The notes beneath the pieces were generated by a model. The model ran no database searches. It worked only from the letters and a program-made list of their open reading frames with translations, and was not told the origin of the DNA. The translations under genes and the position numbers were made by a program. Source: JAYRWN01 sp041917975 (GTDB lineage Bacteria > Bacteroidota > Bacteroidia > Chitinophagales > Saprospiraceae). Taken from it: a stretch of DNA of 15,832 bases. The DNA lies in NCBI GenBank assembly GCA_041917975.1, contig JAYRWN010000243.1:1-15832 (forward strand), in the 5' to 3' direction. Of the stretch, positions 1 through 7,391 are shown one piece after another (the first letter of the stretch is position 1; the number at the start of each line of letters is the position of its first letter).

Positions 1-21
1 TATGGGTAATTTTTTACTATA

Positions 22-2367
22 ATGTTAATAGAACAAACCAGTAAGTATATATTATTCCCTTTGGCTTTAGTCTTAATTTTATGTGGTAAATTAAGAGGAC
101 AAGCTGACCTGGCCATATTGCACACGTTGCGGGATACACCGCTAGCAGCTGATAAATTTCCCTATACATTATCAAATTATCTGACTTCAAGTCAAATAAT
201 AAAGCTGTTGGTAATGGTAAAATCAGCGGCACCGTGGGCCCCCGGAACCGTGCCAGAGATCAATAAAGTTATTCCTCTCAGGTTACCTAATTATTACCTG
301 GTGCAATTGCGGGCTGCTTATCTGGGAAATTTTTTGGCCCGCCCTGAAGTTGAGGCGACTCAATTATACCGTAAGCCCTTGGTGGAAAGTTTGGTTCCTC
401 GGCATGATTTGACCATTAACAACATCCATTTAGTGCATGCTGGGAACCCATTCTTAAATGGTCAAAACCTGGTTCTTTCCATAAAAGAAGATCGATTTGA
501 CCCTGATGATATAGATTTTAAAGGAAGGCAAAGCGGGAGCCCTCCGCCAGATATTCCTATCACCCAACATGCTACGAATATGGCCACGATGGCAGCCGGC
601 GGGGGTAATTCGGCGGTAAACAGTAAAGGAGTAGCCTGGGGCGCAACCCTATTGAGTACCCCTTTTGGCGACTTAATTCCGGAGCCAAAAGACTACTATC
701 AAAACTTAAAAGTGTCGGTACAAAACCACGCTTATGGGGTAGGGGTAGAAAATTTTTATGGCCTGGATGCTGCTGCCTATGACCAAAGCGTAGTGGATAA
801 GCCTGAATTGGTTCATGTGTTCAGTGCAGGAAATTTAGGCGAGGAGGCTAGTCCTGATGGGCCATACGCGGGCTTACCGGGCTGGGCGAATATCAGCGGG
901 TCATTTAAAATGGCCAAAAATGTTTTGGTGGTAGGTGCACAGGATACTACCGCTGCAACGGCATTGCGCAGCTCGGCTGGACCTGCATACGATGGCAGAA
1001 TAAAGCCTGACCTGGTGGCCTATGGGCAAGATGGGAGTTCAGGAGCGGCCGCTTTGGTCTCCGGTTCGGCCATATTATTGCAGGATGCCTGGATAAAAAA
1101 ACATGGAGATCAAGTCAGTTCCGCTATGATAAAGGCCTTGTTAATCAACAGCGCTGATGAAATAAATCAGGAGGGTCCGGATTATAAAGGTGGGTACGGG
1201 GCCCTGAATCTTGAGCGAGCATTAAAGCAGGTGGAATCCTCGCGGTGTTGGGATATAGAATTGGGTGGGACAGAAAATATTTGGCGGCAAGAATTTGAAG
1301 TGACTCCTGGATGCACCATCTGGAACACTACCTTGTGTTGGATTGATCCCGCCGCCTTACCTTTCTCCCATAAAGCCCTGGTGCATGATTTGGACATTAC
1401 TATCAGGCCGGCAGAATACCCAGATTCATTAATTTATTACCCCTGGATTTTATCATCTGCTGCGGATGTTCAGCTGCTCAGGGCACCGGCGCGCAGAGGA
1501 CCAGATACCTTAAATAATGTAGAAAAAATAACCATGATTAATCCTGTGCCGGGAAAATATATTATCCAGGTAAGTAAAAGAAATTTTAATAAAGTTCAGC
1601 AGGCATTTGCGGTGGTTAGCTACGCCGAAAAGAAAACAAATTTTCGCTGGCTAAATCCGGTCCAAGGGATAACCATGACCGGCGAAGAACCGGTACGGCT
1701 GGCATGGGAAAGTCAACTGAATACATCCGGCACCTTGGAAGTAAATCAAAACGGAACCTGGATATTTATTGAGCAGCTAAAAGAAGTACTCGGCGGGTAT
1801 CATTATTGGCGACCGCCATCAGAATATTCCGGGTATGTGCGCTTTAGAATGAGGAGTGAAGAGAATACCTTTTTATCCGATTCCATATTCATTCATCCGG
1901 GTGTAAACGTGCGGCATGGTCTGCGATGCAACTCACTAAATTTGGTATATTGGAACAAGATACCCCGGGCCTTTGGTTATGAGATATTTGAGCCAGGCCC
2001 GGTATTTCTGCAAAAAACTGCATTTACTGAAGATACTCTGTGGAAGAAAACAGACCAGTCCTGGACCTATGTTGCCGTTAAACCTGTTTTTAATACGGGA
2101 GAAGGCCAGCGAAGTGTATCGGTTAAATTGAATCAATCGGGAATAGGGTGTTACATCCGGTCATTTTTAGCGGACATAATTAACACCACTGCTGTGCTGT
2201 TGCGATTGGAATTAGGTACCGTCTATGGTATTGCTAAAATCAGGATTTCACAATGGCAAGGACAGGTTTTTAAAGAAGTAAAAGTCTTACCGCCTGACTC
2301 TTTAAATTATTGGTTAACCTTGGACCAATTAAAAGCCGGGCGGCATGTATTCAGAGTTTCCATTTAA
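22..2367 (+). CDS. Secreted subtilisin-like serine protease (S8 family), apparently frameshifted before its T9SS tail
   Basis: Predicted exported S8 endopeptidase, 781 residues. Residues 1-27 form a signal peptide with a hydrophobic core (YILFPLALVLILCG) ending near GQA. The S8 domain spans roughly 145-400. Visible motifs are the catalytic His in QHATNMA (H183), the oxyanion Asn in FSAGN (N271) and the catalytic Ser in DGSSGAAALVSGSA (S340), where Ala replaces the usual Pro of GTSxAAP. The catalytic Asp should lie in or near SIKEDRFD (about 154-160) but I cannot fix it, because the usual DxG is not present. Residues about 405-560 resemble the beta-sandwich domain that often follows S8 domains in this phylum (NNVEKITMINPVPGKYIIQV), followed by further beta-rich sequence. 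The ATG is supported by an in-frame TAA at 7-9. The frame stops right after AGRHVFRVSI, and the expected continuation with a sorting domain is found in the -1 frame. S8 identity is confident; whether the gene is functional is uncertain. Confidence 0.85.
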   Translation: MLIEQTSKYILFPLALVLILCGKLRGQADLAILHTLRDTPLAADKFPYTLSNYLTSSQIIKLLVMVKSAAPWAPGTVPEINKVIPLRLPNYYLVQLRAAYLGNFLARPEVEATQLYRKPLVESLVPRHDLTINNIHLVHAGNPFLNGQNLVLSIKEDRFDPDDIDFKGRQSGSPPPDIPITQHATNMATMAAGGGNSAVNSKGVAWGATLLSTPFGDLIPEPKDYYQNLKVSVQNHAYGVGVENFYGLDAAAYDQSVVDKPELVHVFSAGNLGEEASPDGPYAGLPGWANISGSFKMAKNVLVVGAQDTTAATALRSSAGPAYDGRIKPDLVAYGQDGSSGAAALVSGSAILLQDAWIKKHGDQVSSAMIKALLINSADEINQEGPDYKGGYGALNLERALKQVESSRCWDIELGGTENIWRQEFEVTPGCTIWNTTLCWIDPAALPFSHKALVHDLDITIRPAEYPDSLIYYPWILSSAADVQLLRAPARRGPDTLNNVEKITMINPVPGKYIIQVSKRNFNKVQQAFAVVSYAEKKTNFRWLNPVQGITMTGEEPVRLAWESQLNTSGTLEVNQNGTWIFIEQLKEVLGGYHYWRPPSEYSGYVRFRMRSEENTFLSDSIFIHPGVNVRHGLRCNSLNLVYWNKIPRAFGYEIFEPGPVFLQKTAFTEDTLWKKTDQSWTYVAVKPVFNTGEGQRSVSVKLNQSGIGCYIRSFLADIINTTAVLLRLELGTVYGIAKIRISQWQGQVFKEVKVLPPDSLNYWLTLDQLKAGRHVFRVSI

Positions 2368-2669
2368 ACCAGGATGACCAAGAATTAGCCAGTGAAATTA
2401 CCGAAGTTTATCTCAGTGGGGATAAAAAGGTCCATATATTTCCTTCTGTTCTAAAATCAGGCCACTTTATAACCGTTATCAATAAAGACCCTCTCACCGG
2501 GGTGGAGTGGCGCTTATACACTTCTGCCGGCCAATTGATACACCGGGAAAATAATTATGGGGCGATAATGGTAATTTATCCTGGTTATTTATATCCTGGC
2601 GTTTATATATATCATTTAAAACAAGGTGAAAACTTTTCGATCACCGGAAAGATTGTGGTGATTCCGTAG
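2310..2669 (+). pseudogene. T9SS type A C-terminal sorting domain in the -1 frame, detached 3' part of the S8 protease gene
   Basis: This open stretch lies in the -1 frame relative to the protease and overlaps its last 58 bases. Meaningful sequence begins at about 2361 with HLNQDDQELASEITEVYLSG, which continues the protease tail in the style of this family (xGRYxYRVxLxxxDGxxxYSNxxEV). The remainder resembles a T9SS type A sorting domain: HIFPSVLKSG in place of the usual YPNPVxxG, then VEWRLYTSAGQLIHRE, then YLYPGVYIYHLKQG and a final TGKIVVIP. Such domains direct proteins through the type IX system and are cleaved on the outer surface. No convincing ATG start or signal peptide belongs to this segment, so it is probably not an independent gene. 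I infer one gene of about 880 residues broken by a one-base loss or a two-base gain near 2355-2364, either a real mutation or a sequencing error. Confidence 0.7.
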
Positions 2670-2680
2670 TGCCTTTTTTT
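2640..2680 (+). terminator. Possible intrinsic terminator of the protease gene
   Basis: Two mutually exclusive hairpins can form at the 3' end: ATCACC (2640-2645) with GGTGAT (2657-2662), and CGGAA (2645-2649) with TTCCG (2662-2666). A run of seven T follows at 2674-2680. The stems are short and the T run starts 7 nt after the second stem, so this is a weak call. Confidence 0.3.
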
Positions 2681-2871
2681 AAGGTAATTTTATATATCAC
2701 CCTGTGCCTAATTTGCCGGCGAGTTCGCTTTTGGATCATTTTTATTTCACCCTCGACCATGACGGAGACCGATGTATGGTTTAGCGTTTTTGGATTAAAA
2801 CAAAATGGTTTCGGGTTTATTATTATCTGTTTGGGGCATGTGGCGAATTGGCCATAGATGTAAAGGGGGAA

Positions 2872-2903
2872 TTTTGTACTCACCAAATAAATTTTTACTT
2901 TCG
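2872..2903 (+). promoter_or_regulatory. Bacteroidota-type promoter candidate for the lipid kinase gene
   Basis: TTTTG at 2872-2876 (-33-like) is followed after 19 nt by TACTTTCG at 2896-2903, one mismatch from the TAnnTTTG consensus. The ATG at 2911 lies only 7 nt further on, implying a very short or absent leader. No other evidence for the start site is available. Confidence 0.4.
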
Positions 2904-2910
2904 AAGAATT

Positions 2911-3768
2911 ATGCAAAATAAAACGCGTCATTGTTTAGTGGTGGCTAATGTCTTAGCCGGTCATGGCCAACCGTTGAAAATATTAAAGGGGGTGCAGGAT
3001 TATCTGGAAGATCAGAATCTAAGTTACACCTTATGGACAGCAGGTTTGCCAGCCAGTTTAAACGAATTCACCGATGTCCTTCTGCTGGGGGGAGATGGCA
3101 CGGTAAACTATTTTATTAATGCTTTTCCCGGGTGTACTTTGCCGATTGGTATAATCCCGGCCGGCTCAGGCAATGACCTGGCAGCAGGATTAAAGCTGCC
3201 TGCGGATTTACCTGGTCAATTAGCCTCGGCTATTTTCGGACAGACCAAAGCCATTGACGCCGGTCGCTGCAACGACCGCCTGTTTATTAATGGCGTAGGT
3301 ATCGGGTTTGATGGCGAAGCGGCGAAGATGGTGCGCTCCGTACGCTGGTTACGCGGGCATTTAAAATACCTCTATGTAGTATTACGCAAAATCCTGACTT
3401 ACCGCGAAAGTGTCATGCACATTCTGAACGGTGATGAAGAACTTCGCTTACAACCCACCCTTATGGTCAGCATTGCTAACGGTTACCGTTACGGTGGTGG
3501 ATTCAAAGTAGCTCCCATGGCCGACTTGCAGGATGGTTTATTTGATCTGGTCATGGTGGATCCATTATCGGTGCTGCAGCGGTTTTATCACCTCCCCCGT
3601 ATAGAAGCTGGACGGCACTTGCATTTACCTTTTGTACATTTTCGACGCACCTCCCGTGTTAACATTCAGGGCACACGGCCGCTGACCGCACAATTGGATG
3701 GTGAGATCATGGAGGGGGAGTATTTTGACTTGGAGTTATTGCCCGGAAAATTTTGGTTCAGATGTTAA
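2911..3768 (+). CDS. Diacylglycerol kinase/lipid kinase family protein (DAGK catalytic domain)
   Basis: A 285-residue protein of the DAGK_cat/YegS/BmrU lipid kinase family, cytoplasmic or peripheral at the membrane, expected to phosphorylate a lipid hydroxyl (diacylglycerol or a similar lipid) with ATP. Nucleotide-binding motifs are clear: LLLGGDGTVN (G60-N66) and IPAGSGNDLA (G85-D89). The C-terminal lobe carries the typical DGLFDLVMV and QLDGE (D263-E265) motifs. The N-terminal NPxSGxG element is degenerate (VANVLAGHGQ). Length is normal for the family. I chose the ATG at 2911 over an in-frame TTG at 2848 because homologous sequence begins there and a promoter-like element sits directly upstream. 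The gene is monocistronic, separated by about 240 bp from the protease and 114 bp from the following operon. The lipid substrate cannot be deduced. Confidence 0.88.
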   Translation: MQNKTRHCLVVANVLAGHGQPLKILKGVQDYLEDQNLSYTLWTAGLPASLNEFTDVLLLGGDGTVNYFINAFPGCTLPIGIIPAGSGNDLAAGLKLPADLPGQLASAIFGQTKAIDAGRCNDRLFINGVGIGFDGEAAKMVRSVRWLRGHLKYLYVVLRKILTYRESVMHILNGDEELRLQPTLMVSIANGYRYGGGFKVAPMADLQDGLFDLVMVDPLSVLQRFYHLPRIEAGRHLHLPFVHFRRTSRVNIQGTRPLTAQLDGEIMEGEYFDLELLPGKFWFRC

Positions 3769-3800
3769 AAAAAAAGTCAGGGCGACAAAGACCTTTGTTG

Positions 3801-3822
3801 CTGATAATAATCTCTTTATCAG
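3801..3822. promoter_or_regulatory. Inverted repeat upstream of the catabolic operon (operator candidate)
   Basis: CTGATAA (3801-3807) and TTATCAG (3816-3822) form a perfect 7-bp inverted repeat with an 8-nt spacer, 61 bp before the first gene of the operon. No T run follows, so it does not look like a terminator. A weak -7-like TATCTTGG sits downstream at 3849-3856. A role as a regulator-binding site is inference. Confidence 0.35.
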
Positions 3823-3882
3823 AACTGGCTGACCGTCGCTAAAATAATTATCTTGGCAGCATTAGAAATATAACCAAGTTTT

Positions 3883-4575
3883 ATGGCCACAACCTTGACC
3901 TGGACGTCAGACCGGGAATTATTTCAACTCATCAAAGCCCATCTATTCACCGCTGTGGTAGGCGATATCATGGATACTTTCCAACTCTACCATCAATTTT
4001 TACCGCCAAACATCCAACCTCTCACTCCGGATATGGTGGTCTTAGGACGGGCAATGCCGGTCCAGGAAGCCGACGTAAGTGATCTTCCGGACACTCATCC
4101 CCTTATAAATAAGCCGTTTGGGGTGATGCTGGAAGCTTTGGATGATCTAAAACCGGATGAAGTGTATATCTGCACCGGCTCTTCACCGGATTACGCCTTA
4201 TGGGGAGAACTCATGAGTACACGGGCCCGTCATCTGCAGGCCGCCGGAGCGGTACTGGACGGCTATGTGCGGGATACGCCAGGTATCCTGAGGTTAAACT
4301 TTCCGACGTTTTGTTACGGCCGGTTTGCGCAGGACCAAGGCCCCCGCGGGAAAGTAGTGGATTTCCGGCAACCCATCACCATCAAACAAGTGTTGATCAG
4401 GCCTGGAGACATTATCTTTGGGGATATAGATGGTGTATTAGTCATCCCGCAGGCTGAAGAAAACGAGATCATTCGGCTAGCTTTGGAAAAGGCGCTGGGT
4501 GAACAAACCGTGCGCAAAGCCATCGAAGGGGGCATGAGCGCTGCAGAAGCCTTTAAGACATATGGAATCATGTAA
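3883..4575 (+). CDS. RraA-like family protein (RraA / HMG-aldolase fold)
   Basis: A 230-residue cytoplasmic protein of the RraA/MenG-like superfamily, which includes the RNase E inhibitor RraA and divalent-metal-dependent 4-hydroxy-4-methyl-2-oxoglutarate / oxaloacetate-type aldolases or decarboxylases. Family signatures are GRAMPVQEADVS, WGELMSTRARHLQAAGAV, LDGYVRDTPGI (R130, D131) and the C-terminal GDIIFGDIDGVLVIP. The R-D pair that binds substrate and metal in the aldolases is kept, but the acidic residue normally two positions after it is Gly134, so classical aldolase activity is doubtful. It is the first gene of a tight operon; its TAA is only 3 nt from the next ATG. The company of a dehydratase-like enzyme and a dehydrogenase favours a metabolic rather than an RNA-regulatory role. 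The family call is strong; the reaction is unknown. Confidence 0.85.
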   Translation: MATTLTWTSDRELFQLIKAHLFTAVVGDIMDTFQLYHQFLPPNIQPLTPDMVVLGRAMPVQEADVSDLPDTHPLINKPFGVMLEALDDLKPDEVYICTGSSPDYALWGELMSTRARHLQAAGAVLDGYVRDTPGILRLNFPTFCYGRFAQDQGPRGKVVDFRQPITIKQVLIRPGDIIFGDIDGVLVIPQAEENEIIRLALEKALGEQTVRKAIEGGMSAAEAFKTYGIM

Positions 4576-4578
4576 ATT

Positions 4579-5370
4579 ATGTTGAATTTTACCAATAAAA
4601 CCATCCTGGTGACTGGCGGCGCGGGCGTCGGCGTCGGCGGTGGAGTGTGTTCGGCCCTGGATAAACTGGGGGCTGAACTGATCATTGTAGACAAAGACGA
4701 ACCCAAACTGGTGGAGGCAGTAGCCAGATATCATCAGGCGCGAGGTTATACCGCAGACATTAGTACCGTTGCCGGAATAGACGACCTATTCGCCCATCTG
4801 TCTCATGACTTTCCACAGATCCATGGTTTGGTCAATAATGCCGGGATAGGGTTGAGCAAAGAAGCCCATGAAGCCAGTGAAATAGATTTTGACCGGCTAA
4901 TGGCCGTAAATTTTAAGGCGGTATGGCGCTGTTCGTCGCGTTTTGCAGAGTTGTTAATCCAACGCGGTCAGAGTGGCCAGATCGTGAACATCAGCTCCAT
5001 TCATGCCCGTTCTACCCAATCAAAATATGCTCTGTATTGCAGTTCTAAAAATGCCATCCAGGGCTTAACGATGGGTATGGCGGTAGAATTAGGCAAACAC
5101 GGTATCCGGGTTAATGCCGTGGGCCCCGGTTATGTACATGCAGAGCAGAATTTTGACCTTATCCGCACCTGGAGCCATGACCCTCAGGATTGGGTAGACC
5201 GCTACCGGCGCAATCAGCAAGCCATACCCCGCTTCATCGAAGCTGAAGATGTCGGATATACGGTAGCTTTTTTGCTTTCCGAACTAGCCCGGTCTATTAC
5301 CGGCCAGACGATATTTGTGGACAATGGAACCACCAGCTTGCTGTTCGGGCGAGATTTTTCAGAATTTTAG
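4579..5370 (+). CDS. SDR family NAD(P)-dependent oxidoreductase
   Basis: A 263-residue classical short-chain dehydrogenase/reductase, expected to interconvert an alcohol and a ketone with NAD(P). The Rossmann Gly-rich loop is VTGGAGVGVGGG, one residue longer than the usual TGxxxGxG arrangement. An acidic pair in IIVDKDEP at the end of beta-2 suggests NAD rather than NADP. LVNNAGIG provides the NNAG motif, and the catalytic residues are S140 (NISSIH), Y153 and K157 (YCSSK). GIRVNAVGPGYV and the C-terminal SITGQTIFVDNGTT segment are typical of the family. It follows the RraA-like gene by 3 nt and precedes the enolase-superfamily gene by 12 nt, so it is surely cotranscribed. By analogy with sugar-acid pathways it may oxidise the product of the neighbouring dehydratase-like enzyme; this is inference. 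Confidence 0.92.
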   Translation: MLNFTNKTILVTGGAGVGVGGGVCSALDKLGAELIIVDKDEPKLVEAVARYHQARGYTADISTVAGIDDLFAHLSHDFPQIHGLVNNAGIGLSKEAHEASEIDFDRLMAVNFKAVWRCSSRFAELLIQRGQSGQIVNISSIHARSTQSKYALYCSSKNAIQGLTMGMAVELGKHGIRVNAVGPGYVHAEQNFDLIRTWSHDPQDWVDRYRRNQQAIPRFIEAEDVGYTVAFLLSELARSITGQTIFVDNGTTSLLFGRDFSEF

Positions 5371-5382
5371 TTTTAGATAAAG

Positions 5383-6516
5383 ATGAAAATATCCCGTATT
5401 ACCTGTTATGAAGTGATTGTACCGGCCAAGCCGGGTGTGGTCGCCAGTGCCAGCATTAACAAACCATTGCACAAATTACCGGTTGGTGCAAAGGCTGGCT
5501 GGTCCATCCAATTTGATGAATTACCCAAATTGGTGGTACGGCTCGAGCTGGCCGATGGTTTAACGGGGTGGGGTGAATTATACCGCAATCACGACTGGAA
5601 TGTGGTAGACAGTATTATTGATGCTCTTTTAGGTCAGGATATCGACCGGCTCACCTTACAAAAATTACCCTTTACTTTTTGTCGGGAATACGATGGATTT
5701 GAGTGTGCCGTATACGATGCATTTACCCGGCGACACCAGATGTCCCTGGTGGATTATCTGGGTGGTGCGGTAAACCCCAAAGTGAAGATTAGCGCGTGGT
5801 CCAGTCATCGTGAAGCGGAAGAAATAGGGCCATGGAGCGCACAGTACCACCGGCAGGGTTATGATTGCATTAAGTTCAAAACTGATCTGGATGATGACGT
5901 GTTATGCTGGGCCCGCGAAATAGCTATGCATGCTCCCGGTATGGACATTATCCTGGACCCCAACGAACGGTGGGAGCGTGGTGCCGAAACCCGTAAACGC
6001 ATCGATGCCTTGAAAGAAGTCGGCAACATTCTTTGTCTGGAGGATCCTATCCCACGCTGGCAGCTATCCGAATATGCCCTGTTGCGGCGCTATGGACCCA
6101 TTCCCATCGTCTTACATGTCTCTTTACCTTACATCCTGCACGGCCAGCGAGTTCAAGATGCCATTAAAGCCATCCAGGCCGATGCCGTAGACGGGTTTAA
6201 TTTTAATGGCGGGATCGCTCATTTCCAACAACTGGCGCACATCGCTGCTGCCGCGGAACTGCCTTTCTGGCATGGGTCTGAGGTAGATCTGGGCATTCTG
6301 GAAGCCATGTACCTGCATTGTGCTGCCGCCAGCAGTCATTGTATCTGGCCAAGCGATATTTTCGGCCGCATGATTCGTGAACACGATTTACTTAAAGACC
6401 CGCTGACTTTTGAACCGCCTTTTGCAATTGTACCGTCTGGAGATGGCTTAGGCATAGAGGTGGATGAAGCTGCGTTAAAATTTTATGGTCGATCGGTCAA
6501 AGAGTATAGCGCATGA
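5383..6516 (+). CDS. Enolase-superfamily protein, mandelate racemase/muconate lactonizing enzyme type
   Basis: A 377-residue protein with the enolase-superfamily layout: an N-terminal capping domain and a (beta/alpha)7-beta barrel. The family abstracts an alpha-proton from a carboxylate using a divalent metal and carries out dehydration, racemisation or cycloisomerisation. Visible active-site positions are the KxK base motif CIKFKTD (K164, K166), metal ligands D192 and N194 in LDPNERW, and E220 in LEDP. At the third metal-ligand strand the sequence is IPIVLHVSLP with H245 where Glu or Asp is usual. A late acidic motif, WHGSEVDLGILEA (H297, E300), is present. This pattern fits a mandelate racemase-like subgroup of unknown substrate, possibly an acid-sugar dehydratase. 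Its TGA overlaps the next ATG (ATGA), indicating translational coupling. The superfamily call is confident; the reaction is not. Confidence 0.9.
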   Translation: MKISRITCYEVIVPAKPGVVASASINKPLHKLPVGAKAGWSIQFDELPKLVVRLELADGLTGWGELYRNHDWNVVDSIIDALLGQDIDRLTLQKLPFTFCREYDGFECAVYDAFTRRHQMSLVDYLGGAVNPKVKISAWSSHREAEEIGPWSAQYHRQGYDCIKFKTDLDDDVLCWAREIAMHAPGMDIILDPNERWERGAETRKRIDALKEVGNILCLEDPIPRWQLSEYALLRRYGPIPIVLHVSLPYILHGQRVQDAIKAIQADAVDGFNFNGGIAHFQQLAHIAAAAELPFWHGSEVDLGILEAMYLHCAAASSHCIWPSDIFGRMIREHDLLKDPLTFEPPFAIVPSGDGLGIEVDEAALKFYGRSVKEYSA

Positions 6517-7391
6517 GTTTATATCAAAATCCATTTCATCACGACCCCGACCGCCAGGCTATCTGGGAAATGCTGGTGGAGCGGGACATCCGGGCTTTTG
6601 TTCATGCCGATTGGTCTCAGGTAGCAGATGATTTTATAGCGGAAGACTTTTGTGGAGTTGATGCTAAAAAACATCCTAATCCCGATTATTGGGAATTAAA
6701 GTATCCGGATTTACCGGCTTATCGTGATGAATGGATGCGTCAGGCCCAGGATTTTCAGCAAACATCCTGGCAGGAGGACCCGGAGGCAGCCATCTACCGG
6801 GCTACTCAATTGCGCGATATAGACATTCAGGGACGAAGAGCGATTGCTCATAAAAAATTTGATGGAGCCATTCACGCGGCTAGTGGCCAACGTATAGAAT
6901 TACACTGGCAAACCCTATATTCCTGCCGTCAGGTGCATGGCCAGTGGAAGATAACCGGATTCACTGGTTACCTGCCTTATGGCACTAGCGCCCTTGGAGG
7001 AGCTCCTTCCACCGTCCGCATACCGGCAGGGGCTTCCCAGCATATTACCGCCGGCCCGTACTCACCGGTCTTAACTGTCGAACCTCATCGCCTGATAGTA
7101 ATCAGTGGACAAGCGGCAATAAACGCCAGCGGAAAAGTCATTGGCGATACCATCGAAGAACAAACCCAGCTTACTTTACAAAATTGTATCGCGCAGCTGC
7201 GTACCGCCGGCGTTGGACTTGAGCAAGTTTTTAAAGTCAACGTTTATATGACCGACCTGGATTTATGGCCCAGGTTCAATGCCGTTTACAGCACCTATTT
7301 TACCGACCCAAAACCGGTGAGGACCACGGTTGGCACCAAGTTATTGATGAACCTATTAATTGAAATAGAAATGTGGGCAATTAAACCATGA
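6513..7391 (+). CDS. Two-domain protein: SnoaL/NTF2-like domain fused to a RidA (YjgF/UK114) domain
   Basis: A 292-residue cytoplasmic protein. Residues about 15-155 look like an NTF2/SnoaL-like cone-shaped domain (VERDIRAFVHADWSQVADDF, then IELHWQTLYSCRQVHGQWKI). Residues about 170-292 form a RidA domain (ITAGPYSPVL, IVISGQAAIN, LEQVFKVNVYMTDL, FNAVYSTYF). RidA proteins hydrolyse reactive enamine/imine intermediates such as 2-aminoacrylate. The Arg that binds the substrate carboxylate appears kept as R270 (PVRTTVGT), and the catalytic-region Glu as E284 (LIEIEMW). Single-domain RidA proteins have about 130 residues, so this one is roughly twice that size. It overlaps both neighbours by 4 nt (ATGA). 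The placement suggests it removes or processes an unstable nitrogen-containing intermediate or side product of the pathway; this is inference. Confidence 0.85.
   Translation: MSLYQNPFHHDPDRQAIWEMLVERDIRAFVHADWSQVADDFIAEDFCGVDAKKHPNPDYWELKYPDLPAYRDEWMRQAQDFQQTSWQEDPEAAIYRATQLRDIDIQGRRAIAHKKFDGAIHAASGQRIELHWQTLYSCRQVHGQWKITGFTGYLPYGTSALGGAPSTVRIPAGASQHITAGPYSPVLTVEPHRLIVISGQAAINASGKVIGDTIEEQTQLTLQNCIAQLRTAGVGLEQVFKVNVYMTDLDLWPRFNAVYSTYFTDPKPVRTTVGTKLLMNLLIEIEMWAIKP

Noticed and set aside
2363..2369. TTTAAAC, a classical -1 ribosomal slippage heptamer, at the protease/T9SS junction
   Set aside because: Its codons TTA-AAC lie in the sorting-domain frame, not in the protease frame, and the protease TAA lies inside it. 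The tRNAs decoding TCC-ATT could not re-pair one base back (TTC-CAT). Programmed slippage in the needed direction is not supported.
2669..2857. 62-residue hydrophobic frame starting at GTG on the + strand, and a 96-residue frame on the - strand at 2641-2931
   Set aside because: Both lie in an AT-rich intergenic stretch, have no recognisable domain, and the minus frame runs across the lipid kinase start. I see no gene in 2670-2910 beyond the promoter candidate.
2848..2910. N-terminal extension of the lipid kinase from a TTG at 2848
   Set aside because: The extra 21 residues are not like the family N-terminus, and the promoter-like element lies within them; the ATG at 2911 is preferred.
3883..4575. 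Naming the RraA-like gene as the RNase E inhibitor rraA
   Set aside because: The longer length, operon context with catabolic enzymes and phylum make a metabolic role more likely, so no gene symbol was given.
4314..4734. 130- and 85-residue - strand frames opposite the RraA-like and SDR genes
   Set aside because: Low-complexity Pro/Thr/Ser-rich product opposite clearly homologous genes; an antisense shadow.
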